DNA from: Limanda limanda
Taxonomy: Eukaryota; Chordata; Actinopteri; Pleuronectiformes; Pleuronectidae
Length of the DNA: 64,000 nt
Assembly: GCF_963576545.1 (NCBI RefSeq)
Contig: NC_083638.1
Coordinates: forward strand, 8,804,022 to 8,868,021
Direction: 5' to 3'
Under the pieces are notes generated by a model, which worked only from the letters and a program-made list of their open reading frames with translations, ran no database searches and was not told where the DNA came from. Below, piece by piece: positions 22,940-30,890 of the stretch (position 1 is its first letter; every line of letters starts with the position of its first letter). A program made the position numbers and the translations under genes.

Positions 22940-23955
22940 AATTGGAAACTCATGGTAAAAGCCGACACTGCTGCGTGGGACAGCCACACTCGCTCCTTGC
23001 CACATTTGAGCTTTTATACAAATCCTCCTTCCAATCACTCTTAGTCATAGTACAGTACCAATATCTCCTGTATTTTCTGTATTATTATATCTATGTGTGT
23101 CACTGTGCTTTAGATAACAGCTGCCTATGTCAGCACATCTCTCCGTTCTGCCAATAAATCACAGAGATGAAAATGAAATCCAGATAATGGTTAAACTGGC
23201 CATACAGCAGATTTATTTTAATACTATGGATATGGGGATGCTAGTGTCTGAACTGCTGATATGACCATAGATATATATAAAAAGACTAGATGTCTCGTCT
23301 GCGTTTCCGGCCAACGGAGCCGGACGTCACCACATGGCGGCCATCTTGCCAGAGGTTGCTTGCTCACCCTTAACATTGTGTTGGTAGTGGTAAATAACCA
23401 TAACTTGCTCAATTTTCAACCGATTTTGAAACGGTTTGGTTTGTTATAAACGTCAGAGATGTAGTTATGACACTGCATACATTTTTTAATTAAAAAAAAA
23501 ATAACATAATTATTCATGAGTATGCAAGTGTCATATCTACATCTCTGACGTTTATAACAAACCACACCGTTTCAAAATCGGTTGAAAATTGAGCAAGTTA
23601 TGGTTATTTACCACTACCAACACAATGTCATGGGTGAGCGAGACATCTAGTCTTTATATATGTCTATGGATATGACTACAAGTAGGAGGTTGGTGCTTTT
23701 CTTTATTCAGTGAAAATATTGTGGAGCAAAAGGAGCACATTTGCTCCACTTGTTGACTTTTTCAAACGACATTGCCGTTATCCTAGTCTCTCCTCCTCCG
23801 TGCCTGCTGAGGTAATTTGCGTGCGTGCACTCACAGTGTGCGTCGACGACATCGAGGGGGGTGCTGTCCTCGGGGAAGCTGACGGCGAGGAGAGTGCGTG
23901 AGGCTGTCAGCAGCAGCAGCAGCTCGCTGAGCAGAAGCACAGCTCTCTGGCCCAT
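11568..23955 (-). CDS. sema6d: Semaphorin-6D-like transmembrane protein, 19 coding exons (gene span from start to stop codon)
   Basis: Class 6 semaphorins are single-pass membrane guidance cues that bind class A plexins; SEMA6D also signals in reverse through its cytoplasmic tail (Abl, Mena) and acts in heart morphogenesis and axon guidance (family knowledge). Seen here: 19 exons joined by GT-AG introns with consistent phases, total 3351 nt, coding for 1116 residues. Order: signal peptide about 1-24, Sema domain about 25-515, PSI about 518-571 with the DPYCGW motif, variable linker 573-652, transmembrane helix about 670-693, cytoplasmic tail 694-1116. Four N-glycosylation sequons (NES, NCS, NYT, NDS) lie in the Sema domain. 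The tail pieces [18 protein letters not shown] and NKYSY, and the juxtamembrane NQMVHMN, match SEMA6D better than 6A, 6B or 6C as I remember those proteins. Fish may carry more than one sema6d-like paralogue; I cannot tell which this is. Exon coordinates are listed separately. Confidence 0.96.
12824..13065 (-). CDS. sema6d: sema6d coding exon 18: transmembrane helix (aa 653-733)
   Basis: Encodes the juxtamembrane [16 protein letters not shown], a hydrophobic helix at about residues 670-693 ([20 protein letters not shown] then VFCY), a basic stop-transfer stretch [13 protein letters not shown], and [15 protein letters not shown]. Matches SEMA6D closely. Acceptor TTTTGTAG|GTGTGT, donor GTAAAG|GTACAG. 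The exon is 242 nt and ends in phase 0. Confidence 0.97.
13066..14016 (-). other. sema6d intron 17
   Basis: 951 bp, AT-rich toward the upstream end (13680-13870). No further juxtamembrane exon could be supported. Confidence 0.8.
14017..14199 (-). CDS. sema6d: sema6d coding exon 17: 183-nt juxtamembrane cassette (aa 592-652)
   Basis: Encodes [20 protein letters not shown], a Ser/Pro/Thr-rich stretch, then [20 protein letters not shown]. It matches the human SEMA6D alternative segment beginning DMEVSS and containing VVQDDPNTS. Acceptor TCACCACAG|ACATGG, donor GAGG|GTAAGG. Phase 1 on both sides and 183 nt, so inclusion or skipping keeps the frame and changes the length of the stalk between PSI and membrane by 61 residues. 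Confidence 0.93.
14200..14728 (-). other. sema6d intron 16
   Basis: 529 bp between the two cassette exons. The segment 14398-14706 is open in one minus-strand frame and rich in Ser/Pro codons, but no clear exon boundaries of the needed phase were found. Confidence 0.7.
14729..14785 (-). CDS. sema6d: sema6d coding exon 16: 57-nt juxtamembrane cassette (aa 573-591)
   Basis: Encodes [19 protein letters not shown], the counterpart of the TSTTPDYKIFGGPTS segment of human SEMA6D. Acceptor TTCTTTTAG|CGTTTT, donor CCTCTG|GTTAGT. The exon is phase 1 to phase 1 and 57 nt long, so it can be skipped without changing the frame. In human SEMA6D the corresponding segment is alternatively spliced (recalled, not checked). 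Its intron boundaries are weaker than those of the Sema exons. Confidence 0.9.
14786..15375 (-). other. sema6d intron 15
   Basis: 590 bp. The end next to the exon 15 donor is (CA)-rich on the transcript strand (about 15298-15352). No exon seen. Confidence 0.8.
15376..15434 (-). CDS. sema6d: sema6d coding exon 15: end of PSI (aa 553-572)
   Basis: Encodes [20 protein letters not shown], matching the [18 protein letters not shown] segment of SEMA6D. It ends in phase 1, the junction from which the juxtamembrane exons can be included or skipped in mammals. Acceptor TTCACAG|GACCGG, donor CACG|GTACGA, 59 nt. A (CA)-rich stretch lies downstream in the transcript. Confidence 0.96.
15581..15658 (-). 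CDS. sema6d: sema6d coding exon 14: PSI domain (aa 527-552)
   Basis: Encodes [20 protein letters not shown] then RILPGVL. The C-x(7)-C spacing and DPYCGW are the PSI core. On the transcript strand the acceptor TATCCAG|GTCCTG is directly preceded by (TG)10 instead of a pyrimidine tract. Donor TTCT|GTAAGT. The exon is 78 nt. Confidence 0.97.
15665..15684. repeat. (AC)10 array against the exon 14 acceptor
   Basis: On the transcript strand this is (TG)10, 7 nt before exon 14. Confidence 0.95.
15837..15977 (-). CDS. sema6d: sema6d coding exon 13: end of Sema domain, start of PSI (aa 480-526)
   Basis: Encodes [20 protein letters not shown], then [20 protein letters not shown] and [24 protein letters not shown] closes the propeller and enters the PSI module at about residue 518. 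Acceptor CTTTCCAG|GTGCCT, donor CAAAA|GTAAGT, 141 nt. Confidence 0.97.
15978..16284 (-). other. sema6d intron 12
   Basis: 307 bp of unique sequence between the exon 12 donor and exon 13 acceptor. No repeat or extra exon seen. Confidence 0.8.
16285..16458 (-). CDS. sema6d: sema6d coding exon 12: Sema domain (aa 422-479)
   Basis: Encodes [20 protein letters not shown], then [20 protein letters not shown] and [18 protein letters not shown]. Includes sequons NYT and NDS and the VxFIGxxxGxVLKVL blade typical of semaphorins. The acceptor GTGTGTGAAG|GTACAG follows a C-rich stretch; the donor is GCAAA|GTAGGA. The exon is 174 nt. Confidence 0.95.
16787..17138. mobile_element. Non-autonomous DNA transposon (MITE) in sema6d intron 11
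   Basis: Imperfect inverted termini CAGGGTTCCTACAG at 16787-16800 and CCGCGGGAACCCTG ending at 17138. The flanks carry a 5-bp direct repeat TTACT (16782-16786 and 17139-17143). The right part repeats AAGACTTTTTAAG-type units, as in a widespread fish family whose copies start CAGGGTTCCCGCGG. It has no coding capacity. Confidence 0.75.
17200..17530 (+). repeat. Degenerate dispersed fish repeat, copy B (sema6d intron 11)
   Basis: Contains GTTAGCAGGATTAAGCAAAA, TGGTGCAGATCCAAATTCAG, ATAAGGGGATTGTTGGGGCC and GTCATTCTAG, in the same order as the related copy at 7310-7930. Confidence 0.5.
17682..17837 (-). CDS. sema6d: sema6d coding exon 11: Sema domain (aa 370-421)
   Basis: Encodes [20 protein letters not shown], then [20 protein letters not shown] and [12 protein letters not shown]. 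The RPGxC and FIKxHPLMDxAVP motifs match SEMA6. The segment after GSC (AGHGPAASF) is shorter than my memory of mammalian SEMA6D at this point. Acceptor ATCCCAG|ACCCGG, donor GTCAG|GTAAAG, 156 nt. Confidence 0.96.
17838..18471 (-). other. sema6d intron 10
   Basis: 634 bp of unique sequence. I see no exon or repeat element in it. Confidence 0.8.
18472..18603 (-). CDS. sema6d: sema6d coding exon 10: Sema domain (aa 326-369)
   Basis: Encodes [20 protein letters not shown], then [20 protein letters not shown] and LPKPR. The GSAVCAFxMxDIxxVFxGxFKEQ block is typical of transmembrane semaphorins. Acceptor TCTCCACAG|TATCCC, donor CCGCG|GTAAGG, 132 nt. Confidence 0.97.
18629..18947. mobile_element. 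TTAA-flanked MITE filling sema6d intron 9
   Basis: Inverted termini AAGGGACATATTATG (left) and CATAATATGTCACCTT (right) are flanked on both sides by TTAA (18629-18632 and 18944-18947), the target-site duplication of piggyBac or Kolobok-type elements. At about 319 bp it makes up most of the 405-bp intron between exons 9 and 10. It has no coding capacity. Confidence 0.75.
19009..19226 (-). CDS. sema6d: sema6d coding exon 9: Sema domain (aa 254-325)
   Basis: Encodes [20 protein letters not shown], the block [20 protein letters not shown] and [15 protein letters not shown] through GVFTTQMN. The RVxRxCKND(x)GG and WTSFxKARLxCS motifs are diagnostic for the Sema domain; NCS is a sequon. Acceptor CTCTCAG|GTTGTG, donor AACAG|GTGAGC, exon length 218 nt. 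Confidence 0.98.
19227..20043 (-). other. sema6d intron 8
   Basis: 817 bp of unique sequence between the REIAVEH and RVARICKND exons. The open stretch running upstream of exon 9 is a read-through into the intron and not coding. Nothing else recognised. Confidence 0.8.
20044..20132 (-). CDS. sema6d: sema6d coding exon 8: Sema domain (aa 224-253)
   Basis: Encodes [20 protein letters not shown] then [10 protein letters not shown]; the (Y/D)xVYFFxREIA motif is a semaphorin signature. Acceptor CTCCCTCAG|AACCTC, donor GGCAAG|GTGAGA. The exon is 89 nt and ends in phase 0. Confidence 0.97.
20133..20472 (-). other. sema6d intron 7
   Basis: 340 bp of unique sequence ending in a pyrimidine-rich tract (GA-rich on the plus strand, 20136-20166) before the exon 8 acceptor. 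Nothing else recognised. Confidence 0.8.
20473..20592 (-). CDS. sema6d: sema6d coding exon 7: Sema domain (aa 184-223)
   Basis: Encodes [31 protein letters not shown] and IKYDSKWLK, the G(K/E)LYSATVADF propeller blade. Acceptor TTTTTCAG|AAGGGA, donor GAAAG|GTAAGC. The exon is 120 nt, phase 1 in and phase 1 out. Confidence 0.96.
20843..20933 (-). CDS. sema6d: sema6d coding exon 6: Sema domain (aa 154-183)
   Basis: Encodes [20 protein letters not shown] then [10 protein letters not shown]. The ARCPFDxxxxxVALFA block is highly conserved among semaphorins. Acceptor CTCCTCAG|CTGGAT, donor GCGG|GTAGGG, ending in phase 1. On the transcript strand a (CA)n-rich stretch follows the donor within about 12-45 nt. 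Confidence 0.96.
21177..21278 (-). CDS. sema6d: sema6d coding exon 5: Sema domain (aa 120-153)
   Basis: Encodes [15 protein letters not shown] through [14 protein letters not shown]. The ECxNFIKV and CGTNxFxPxC motifs are hallmarks of the semaphorin propeller, with cysteines that pair in the family. The exon is 102 nt, phase 0 to 0. Acceptor TTTTTTCAG|GACGAG, donor ACAGG|GTCAGT. Confidence 0.97.
21412..21474 (-). CDS. sema6d: sema6d coding exon 4: Sema domain (aa 99-119)
   Basis: Encodes [20 protein letters not shown] plus R, the conserved class 6 segment containing the CAxKGK motif. The exon is 63 nt, phase 0 on both sides. Acceptor TTCTACAG|AAGCTA, donor CACAGA|GTACGT. The upstream intron is rich in (TG)n on the transcript strand. 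Confidence 0.95.
21712..21772 (-). CDS. sema6d: sema6d coding exon 3: Sema domain (aa 78-98)
   Basis: Encodes [20 protein letters not shown], aligned to the DQVYTVNL segment of SEMA6D. Acceptor CCACAG|AGATCA, donor CCGG|GTAAGA. The exon is 61 nt: one base completes the arginine split with exon 2, followed by 20 whole codons. Confidence 0.95.
21773..22722 (-). other. sema6d intron 2
   Basis: 950 bp of mostly unique, AT-rich sequence. A (GA)n run at about 22652-22672 and (GT)9 at 22696-22713 lie close to the exon 2 donor. No exon or mobile element seen. Confidence 0.85.
22696..22713. repeat. (GT)9 array next to the exon 2 donor
   Basis: On the transcript strand it is (CA)9, beginning about 10 nt after the exon 2 splice donor. 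Confidence 0.95.
22723..22834 (-). CDS. sema6d: sema6d coding exon 2: Sema domain (aa 41-77)
   Basis: This exon encodes [20 protein letters not shown] and the strand ending LFIAGR, the first blade of the Sema propeller, with sequon NES. Acceptor is CTCCACAG|TTTCAC and donor is GGCAG|GTAAAC. Its length of 112 nt is not a multiple of three, so skipping it would shift the frame. A 90-bp (TG)n array lies 12 nt before the acceptor and a short (CA)n follows the donor, on the transcript strand. Confidence 0.96.
22847..22936. repeat. (CA)45 microsatellite next to the exon 2 acceptor
   Basis: 90 bp without interruption. On the sema6d transcript strand it is (TG)45, ending 12 nt before exon 2. Confidence 0.98.
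23265..23669. mobile_element. Palindromic (foldback) element with 6-bp target duplication
   Basis: Two long inverted arms face an AT-rich centre near 23480-23520; termini are CCATAGATATATATAAA and its near complement ending CTATGG. A perfect direct repeat ATATGA flanks it (23259-23264 and 23670-23675). The left arm carries 65 bp (23298-23362, including ACATGGCGGCCATCTTG) that the right arm lacks. It lies in sema6d intron 1 and has no coding capacity. Confidence 0.8.
23835..23955 (-). CDS. sema6d: sema6d coding exon 1: start codon and signal peptide (aa 1-40)
   Basis: The ATG at 23955 sits in a strong Kozak context (GCAGCCATGG). The first 24 residues form a leucine-rich signal peptide ending near TLLA, followed by the mature N-terminus VSFPED, which is typical of SEMA6D. 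The exon ends in phase 1 at the donor T|GTGAGT. The same exon carries 48 nt of 5' UTR (23956-24003) after an AG acceptor; no upstream ATG occurs in those 48 nt. Confidence 0.95.
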
Positions 23956-24003
23956 GGCTGCTCACAGACGACACTTCCTGTTTCACACTGGTGGAGTTGT
24001 TAC
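23956..24003 (-). other. sema6d: 5' UTR part of the sema6d start-codon exon
   Basis: An acceptor GTGTGTGCTCACAG|GTAACA at 24004-24005 fits a splice from an upstream non-coding exon, giving 48 nt of leader before the ATG. No upstream ATG is present in this piece. Confidence 0.6.
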
Positions 24004-24209
24004 CTGTGAGCACACACACAAAAATGCATTCTTGTTGGTTAGCGTGTAGAACATTTCATATTGTTCCCCTAACTGGAGGCTGTGGTCTTATGAGCCAAAT
24101 ACAAAAAAAGCATCGTCAAACTATTTTGTACACTAGTGATGCATCAATACGTTTCATTGTCTTGAGTTGTACGCCCTTGTTTGTTAGTTTTGTCTGTTTG
24201 TTTTTTTTG

Positions 24210-24461
24210 TAGGGCTGGGCAAGTTAACTCATTTAATCGAGTTAACTCAAGTGATGAGTTAACTCGATTAATTATTTTATCTCGCATTAACTCAGGTTTG
24301 ATTATTTATTGTTTTATTGTGAAAGTCAGGCTTTTATTTTGTGAAAGTCTGTTGCTGACTGCTGCAGAACAGGAAAAAAGAAAATAATTGGCGGATAAAC
24401 AATCGAGTTAACTCATCACTTGAGTTAACTCGATTAAAACGAGTTAACTTGCCCAGCCCTA
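24210..24461. mobile_element. 252-bp palindromic MITE in the long 5' intron
   Basis: A perfect 21-bp inverted terminus (TAGGGCTGGGCAAGTTAACT plus C) is found at 24210-24230 and 24441-24461. The arms continue inward for about 60 bp with GAGTTAACTC-type repeats that are themselves palindromic, around a short AT-rich centre. The TA at each end may be the target duplication. No coding capacity. Confidence 0.8.
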
Positions 24462-25346
24462 TTTTTTTGTTTTGTTTTTATGCCTTTCTTTTATTTCAAT
24501 TGACTCTTTTCCTTTCATTTTGGCATAATTTCTTACTTACTCCTAGTATTTGTCTGTTTGAACTTATTTATCTGAAAAAACCTAATAAACATATTGTTAA
24601 AAAAAAAATAACAAACTCAGAACAATGAAAGTACAAGTTCTGCAGCAGATTTTTCTTTTCTTGTCGCCCACACGTCAAGTTAGTGAAATGCAAAGCGCTC
24701 TCTGGCTTATTGATGACTGAACTGTCCCCCCCCCCCACTCTCCACCTCTCCCTGCATCTGCTGTCCCGGGGAAGGTCAGCCAACCGACCGGCAGGGCTCC
24801 TCTGTGAGTGTTGGATGCAGCGGACGTCCTCTCTGTGAGCGTCCGTGGCCGCCCTGCTGCGTCTGTACATCTGTGCTTCTGTTGGTTTGTCTTGGGCCTG
24901 GCTCAACACTAATCAGCACATTTCAGCCTCATCACCATCACTGGTGCACCGCCCCGCTCTGACCTCAGCTGACTTCTATTAGCGCTCTGTTGGCTGTTAT
25001 TGCTCCAGCCTCTCCTCGGGGCCACTGTGCTTTATTGCAGCCACGCACTGTTGTTTTGACATTGTCATTTTTGTGGTTAATAGTTCTGATTGTAGACATG
25101 ATACAGCAGCGGCTACGTTGGGTAATAATTCATCGTGGGAGTGGCAGGGGTTTAGTGTGAATGTTAGTGTGTTGAGAAGTGCATTAAAGACAGACTGTGT
25201 ATGTGCATATTAATGATCGGTGTACGGTGAAATATTTATGAGACAAACAAATTATTCATGCTGGCAAAGCCTGAACGGATATAAACAATTTACTGGGAGA
25301 CGTCACACCGGCTGAGGGATGGATTAGCTGGGAGCACAGTGGGATA

Positions 25347-25349
<3 letters not shown>

Positions 25350-25382
<33 letters not shown>
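25350..25382. repeat. (CA)n microsatellite
   Basis: 33 bp of CA in the long 5' intron. Confidence 0.95.
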
Positions 25383-25386
<4 letters not shown>

Positions 25387-28300
25387 TGGCTGCACATACA
25401 TAAACGCTCTTTCAAACGGTGTAATGCAAAGACTGAAGCACGTGTGCGCGCACAAACACACACATGGTATCGACTCGTTTTTCAATTAGCCCCAGAGCAC
25501 ACCTGCTCCAGTGCTGTCTGAGAGCCCGGCCTGCCAAGCCATTAGTGCTTTGATTGATCCGCACAGGATCATCAGCGCCCAGCGAAGGCCGTGTTGGGAC
25601 TTCACGTCACTGTGGCCCCGAGTGGCAATTTTTAGCCCTTGTTCTTCTAAGGGTATAAAGATTTCTGAAGAACCACCACACCTGTGAAGTAAAGATCCAG
25701 GTTCTTGGCCAACAGAAACGGTATTTTAGCTAAATATAGACGGATAATCCATCACATGACTCGGCCGCGGAGTGTTTATATCGACAGGCTGATTAAAAGT
25801 GAGCAACCCTCTTTGACCAGACGGGCAGTAACAACCCACTTTTGGCCCGAACAGTTACTGTACGATGATGTGTCACCAAAAAATGGAAGTGGTGGCGCGA
25901 TGGGATCAGAGTAATCCCGGCGTGTTTTAGTCATCAACTGTGTGTAATCATGGCTGCTCCTTTTTTCTGTGGGAGACTGAGGCCTGTGAAAGAGCAGTGT
26001 CATTATGGCTGAGTTAATTCATGGCCAGGACGAGGAGGCACTTCATCTTAATTAGTCGGCTTAATAGTTAAATTACGGGTTTGGTGTTTTGACGGAATAA
26101 AAAAGATTTCTCTTTCAGCAACTGCAAACATCAATGACGCACAGAGTCACTGCACTCGAATCTAGATACAAATGAATGTCTGGGCACAAACAATCGACAA
26201 ATCTATGCACACAGTCTAGCAGATCTATATCGAAAACCAACTGTCAGCAGCTTAATCTGAACCAGAAGTGATGGCACTACGCTGCAAGCAAAGAGAAGCT
26301 ATTTCTTTTTATTACCTGGTTCAGAAGCTCTCACACCAAGAAATGGGCTGTGTTAAAACCCAAGCAATAAATTGCTGACTTTCGAGGAGAAGCCGGGGAC
26401 AGGAATAGATACCTCACGCACAACAACAGGCAAAAAAAGGGGGATCTATGAAAGGTAAATAAACCCAGCTCGCATTTCAATTCTATAGAGCTATCATACA
26501 GGCTGCAGGCGGCGCTTCCAAAACCTGAACTTGGTCGTGTTCGCGAAAGTAAATCATTTCCTCGCTTGTCGGGAGTTTAGAGTCCTGCTCTGTATCGCCT
26601 CTTCATAAGCTCGCGCATTCACACCACTTCATTCCTGCTCGTCTCCTCCACTAAACAATTCTGGAGAGAATCAGTCCAACCACAGGCAGAGGCTCAGCTC
26701 TGATCTCCCATGATTCCTTGCATGGTAACAGCCACGCTGCGGAGGCGCAGGCTTTCCTCAGAAACGTTAATGTGAAACAGGAACAGAAGACATTCAGAGG
26801 TCAGCGATCTAAAATTACTTCTCAATCTCTCGTGAGCCCAGCGTGTTTTTCTATTGACTATTCCTTTGCACTCTCTTGTTCCTGCCCTCCAGTGTGTGTG
26901 TGTGTGTGTAAGTGTGTGTGTGTGTGCGTGTACATGTAGGACTCAACAAGCCTAGAAACGCTGGGCTTGTCACGCAACTCGGTGCCATTCAGCCTTGCCT
27001 CACTCTACCTCTGTTATTACAGGCTTTTCAATGTCCTACAACCGCGCTCTTTCCCTGCTGATGTTGTTGGCTCGGTCCCATGGAGTTCAACACGGGGAGG
27101 GGGTCGGCTGAAATACTGTCTCTCCTGGTTCGGGGGTCCGCAGCTCAACGCTAGCAGAAGATTTAGTGTTCCGAGTTTAAGATGACGGATTAACACATTT
27201 CCCTCTTAGCTGTGTCAGCCGTACCCTCTCCTCCACTTCCACACCGAACGCTTGTCTTCTCGCAGGAGTTGGGGCTAATAAAAAAGGAAGGCAAACAACA
27301 GAGGTGCGTGACGTTTGGTAAGTTGTGTGTGAGTGTGATGGGTGGATGTAATCCCAGCAGAACAATGGCTGCTGCTGCTTGAGGCTGCTTGACTTGTCAT
27401 CTAGCACCGTGCTGAGCTGTAAACCTCACAGCGCAGGGAACCAGATAGCACCGGGGTTCGGTTTCACACGCTTCCCTCCTCACACTCGGCGAATGTATGC
27501 ACGTCAAAAAATCCAGTGGTGGGCGTGCGCGACCTGTCCGTCAAAAAACTGGATATGTCTGGGTTGTCTGAACTCTCAACTGTGCCTCGGAGAAAGTAAT
27601 CAAGATCCAGCCACACAGGACAGTGAGCCAGCCAGATGATTAGAGCGGCCCGGCGCACAGGCCCAGAAATGATTATTACCCCCTTTCCCCACTTCAGTAA
27701 TAACTGCCATCCTGAAGGATCACCTCTGAGGGGGCTTGGTTGGACTTGTTGCTTCGGAGGTTTATCAGAAGGGGAGCACTGGGCCCCCCCAAAAATCTGC
27801 TGTCCTGCCTTTCTTCTCTACCTTGACAAGAGGAGGGGTGAAACAGGAGAATGGCTGTGCTCAGCGGTAGTTCTGCTATAGTGGAGCAACAAAGGCGCCG
27901 AGCTGCAGGTGTGACCAGGAAACAAAAGGGGGCTTTGGAGCAAGTCAACACAATGGAACCCCACCCCCGGTCAGTGGTCCTAGTTCAGGAGAGCTGCTCT
28001 GGGGCTCGTAAAAAAGGGGGGGAGGGTTCAACAAAACTAACAATCTAAACATCTTGACTCGAAATGTGCACAAGGTCAAACATTTATCACTCAGCTCCAC
28101 TGAGAATGTAACAATATGATTCCAGGCGGCGGTTTGATGGAAACCATACGGCTGCAGAGGGGTTAACGCTGATCACTGCATGGTTTAATGGCGGCTGTTC
28201 CGGGGTTACAGCCGGCTGAAGTGGAGGTTAATGGTGGTCGTTCTGGTCGCTTCGCTCTGACCCTGCGGCCGGCGAGGCGGAATGAGATGCACCAGCTGTG

Positions 28301-29658
28301 CTGTCAATGAGCCCAAAGCTGGTCCTGATGTTGGACCTGGCTGGAGGTGGGCGCTCCTGCCATTTATTAAGTTAGTAGTTTCAGTTACTAAGTCAGCGAT
28401 TGTCCTCTGTGTCAGAGCTCAGGCAAATCGACACAAGTGGGAGTTTATTCTGAAATAAATGAACTTGTGTCCTTCTCTCTGTAAAGCAGCTGGTTGAGGA
28501 CAGTATTTCAACCAATGAATCGATTACACATTTAATAAGAGTGTGTGCTTTTACCCAGCATTTAAAAATATGTTTCAGGTTTAGTTATTCTGTCAATTTA
28601 AGCATAGACATTTTTAAAAATATATAATCTGCTTAATTTGGCCAGTTTTTGAATTATAAACTAAAATGGAACAGATCCTAAAATAACTGAACATTCACAC
28701 ATTCCTTATTAAACATGTCCACCATTATCTTTATCCACCTTTCTCTATTCTCCGCTTTCCTTTCTTTCATTCGCTTGTGTGTTTTTTTCTTCTTCTAGTT
28801 TTCCTTGGAGATCTTTTACGCACGCAGTCCACGCAGCAGCAGCCCGGGCTCTAATGCTCGCATTGTGTCGACCGGGGCGTAAAGGCATTCAAGTTTTATC
28901 CGTGGTAAATCTTTTCAGGTCCCTTTAGTCCACATGTAGGACTCATACAAAAGACAACAAAGACGCGGGGGACAGCGGTGGAGTGACAGCAGTGATGGGG
29001 CTGCGAGGAGCTGCCTCCACAGGGCTGGTTCCTCCCCAAATAAAAAAATACAAAAAAAGGGTTCCCGAGCGCTTCTCCACTTCATTATGCAACCGAAGGA
29101 AACCATAATGAAATTGGGAAATGCATTAAATAGATGAGGATCAGTCGGGGGGGAGCCTTTTGAGTCAAGCTGCGCATCCTGTGCGTCTTTTGTTGTTTAT
29201 TACTGTAATTTAGCCGCGTGCTCCGTCCCATCTCGTTTTTATTCATAAGTTGATTTGGTGGAGATGCAAACACTTTAATTCGTGAACCTTTCAACTCCAC
29301 TCGGGGAACAGAATACAATAGAGATGAGCTGATGGGACTGAAGCTGTAAAGGACACTTCCCTGCGTGCAAGGTGCGTTGGAGGACTAACATGGCGTGGCT
29401 TTGATTTCACTGTGGGTTTATGTTTTAATGATGCACGTTTCAGATCCACCCGTTTAAAAAAATAATTTACATTTTACTTTAGCACGTATAAGCACCTGAT
29501 CCCTTTTTATAGACTGTAATCACAAAGTCGCTCCCCGGATAGAATAACAGCCAGGAGTGATACAGCCTGGATCCATATTAATAATAATAATAATAATGAG
29601 TGAGTTTCCCCTGAAAACACTCGATGTATAAATGAACCAAACAATCCAGGACACCTAC

Positions 29659-29960
29659 CTTGAGGATCCAATTTCACTCATGAACCGGGCAATCCAAACG
29701 CACGTCCTATTATTCCTTTGGTAATCCATTTAAGAGAAAACACCCGGCGTGTGTGTGTGTATTCCTGTTATTTCCGGACCCGCACTTTGCTCTCTTTTGC
29801 TTTTTTTATCCACAGTTGCGCACAGATTTCAGCTCCGCTCGCCACATAAGAGCAAATGTTCGATTCCGTCCCGCTCGTCCTCCGTCCCAGGGCTCCTGAG
29901 CTGTGATGACTGATCTTCAAAGCTCTGGCCACGACCACACAGCCCCCTCCCTCCCTCTAT

Positions 29961-30028
<68 letters not shown>

Positions 30029-30180
30029 GCAAGGAACCATCCCCTTCCACTACGCTGCTAACTTTGGAAACGAAAGGGGGAAAAGACATAAACATTAACG
30101 ACGGGCTGTCCTCGCTCCAGCTTTACGCACAATCATTGATTTCGATCCGGGAATAAAACAACAGAGGGCGTGTGAACCGA
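29659..30180 (-). other. Candidate alternative non-coding first exon of sema6d
   Basis: A consensus donor CTCAAG|GTAGGT at 29658 on the minus strand follows several hundred bases without a strong intron signature, with a TATA-like GATAAAAAAAGC upstream at about 29800. The (CT)n/(AC)n array at 29965-30028 lies inside. The upper limit is arbitrary because no TSS can be seen. Joining this donor to the acceptor at 24003 would make a leader exon. Confidence 0.35.
29965..30028. repeat. (CT)n(CA)n compound microsatellite
   Basis: About 45 bp of CT-rich repeat followed by 19 bp of CA, inside the candidate alternative leader exon. Confidence 0.97.
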
Positions 30181-30710
30181 GGGGGGTTGGGGGGGGGGAT
30201 ACGGGTGGGCACGTACCCGGCGGAATAAAAGGAAAAATACTAGAATTAGAATTACGCACAGTTGCGCTTACACACTTTTCTGCGCTGGTTTATCCAAATA
30301 TGGGTATGGTTAAATGAATGAGGATTTATCATAGGGATACGTGTTGTAACAATGTTACTTAAGAAGAAACATTGTAACGATTTACGATCGGTTCAAAGAG
30401 AATAAATGAAGTGCCTCGCAAATAAAGAGCTGAGCAGAGTGTTTGGATTTGGTTTGTTCGCTGTTACGCGGCTGGAAAGAGGCGCTGCACAGATACAAGG
30501 AGAAAACGCTGCCAGGTTGGAAATGAGTGGAAAGAAAAACTGCATTTGAATTCAAATTTTTAAAAGAACAATAAAAACAGAACAATCCGGAGTTGAACTC
30601 TTTCAGTTCTGCAAGCGTCGGTTCTGCAGAGCGACGTGGGCACACAAGGAGAGATTTCTTTCCCCAGAAAAACACTTTCGCTGCATTAAAGTCCCTCCAC
30701 GGGAACTCAC

Positions 30711-30890
30711 CTCATTTGGGAATCGTGTTGTGTTGTGTTGTATCCTGATTTGTTGCAGTAAATCCACAGGAAGAAACAAAAAAAACACACACAACACACA
30801 ATATAGTGCGCGTCGTAGTGAATCAACTTCTCCTGGCCGGGAGAAAAACAAACTAATGCTCGACAAATGGTGTAATTTGACCCGAGCTAA
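30711..30890 (-). other. Candidate 5' non-coding exon of sema6d
   Basis: On the minus strand a perfect donor CAAATGAG|GTGAGT ends a segment that lies directly below a CpG-rich, GC-box/CCAAT-box region. This is the arrangement expected of a first exon driven by a TATA-less promoter. The start near 30890 is a guess. Confidence 0.4.

Larger units (their letters stand above)
22835..23834 (-). other. sema6d intron 1 (coding), with palindromic element and (CA)n array
   Basis: The 1000-bp intron carries a 90-bp dinucleotide array next to its 3' end and a 405-bp inverted-repeat element in its middle (both listed separately). No additional exon seen. Confidence 0.85.
24004..29658 (-). other. Long 5' intron of sema6d
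   Basis: This region separates the candidate leader exons from the start-codon exon. It holds the palindromic element at 24210-24461, a (CA)n array at 25350-25382, a poly-C run near 24727 and otherwise unique sequence with several homeodomain-type TAATTA/ATTA motifs, for example at 26030-26100. I see no coding exon in it. Confidence 0.5.

Noticed and set aside
29850..29875. GTTCGATTCC resembling the T-loop of a tRNA
   Set aside because: No acceptor stem, D-arm or anticodon arm can be built around it.
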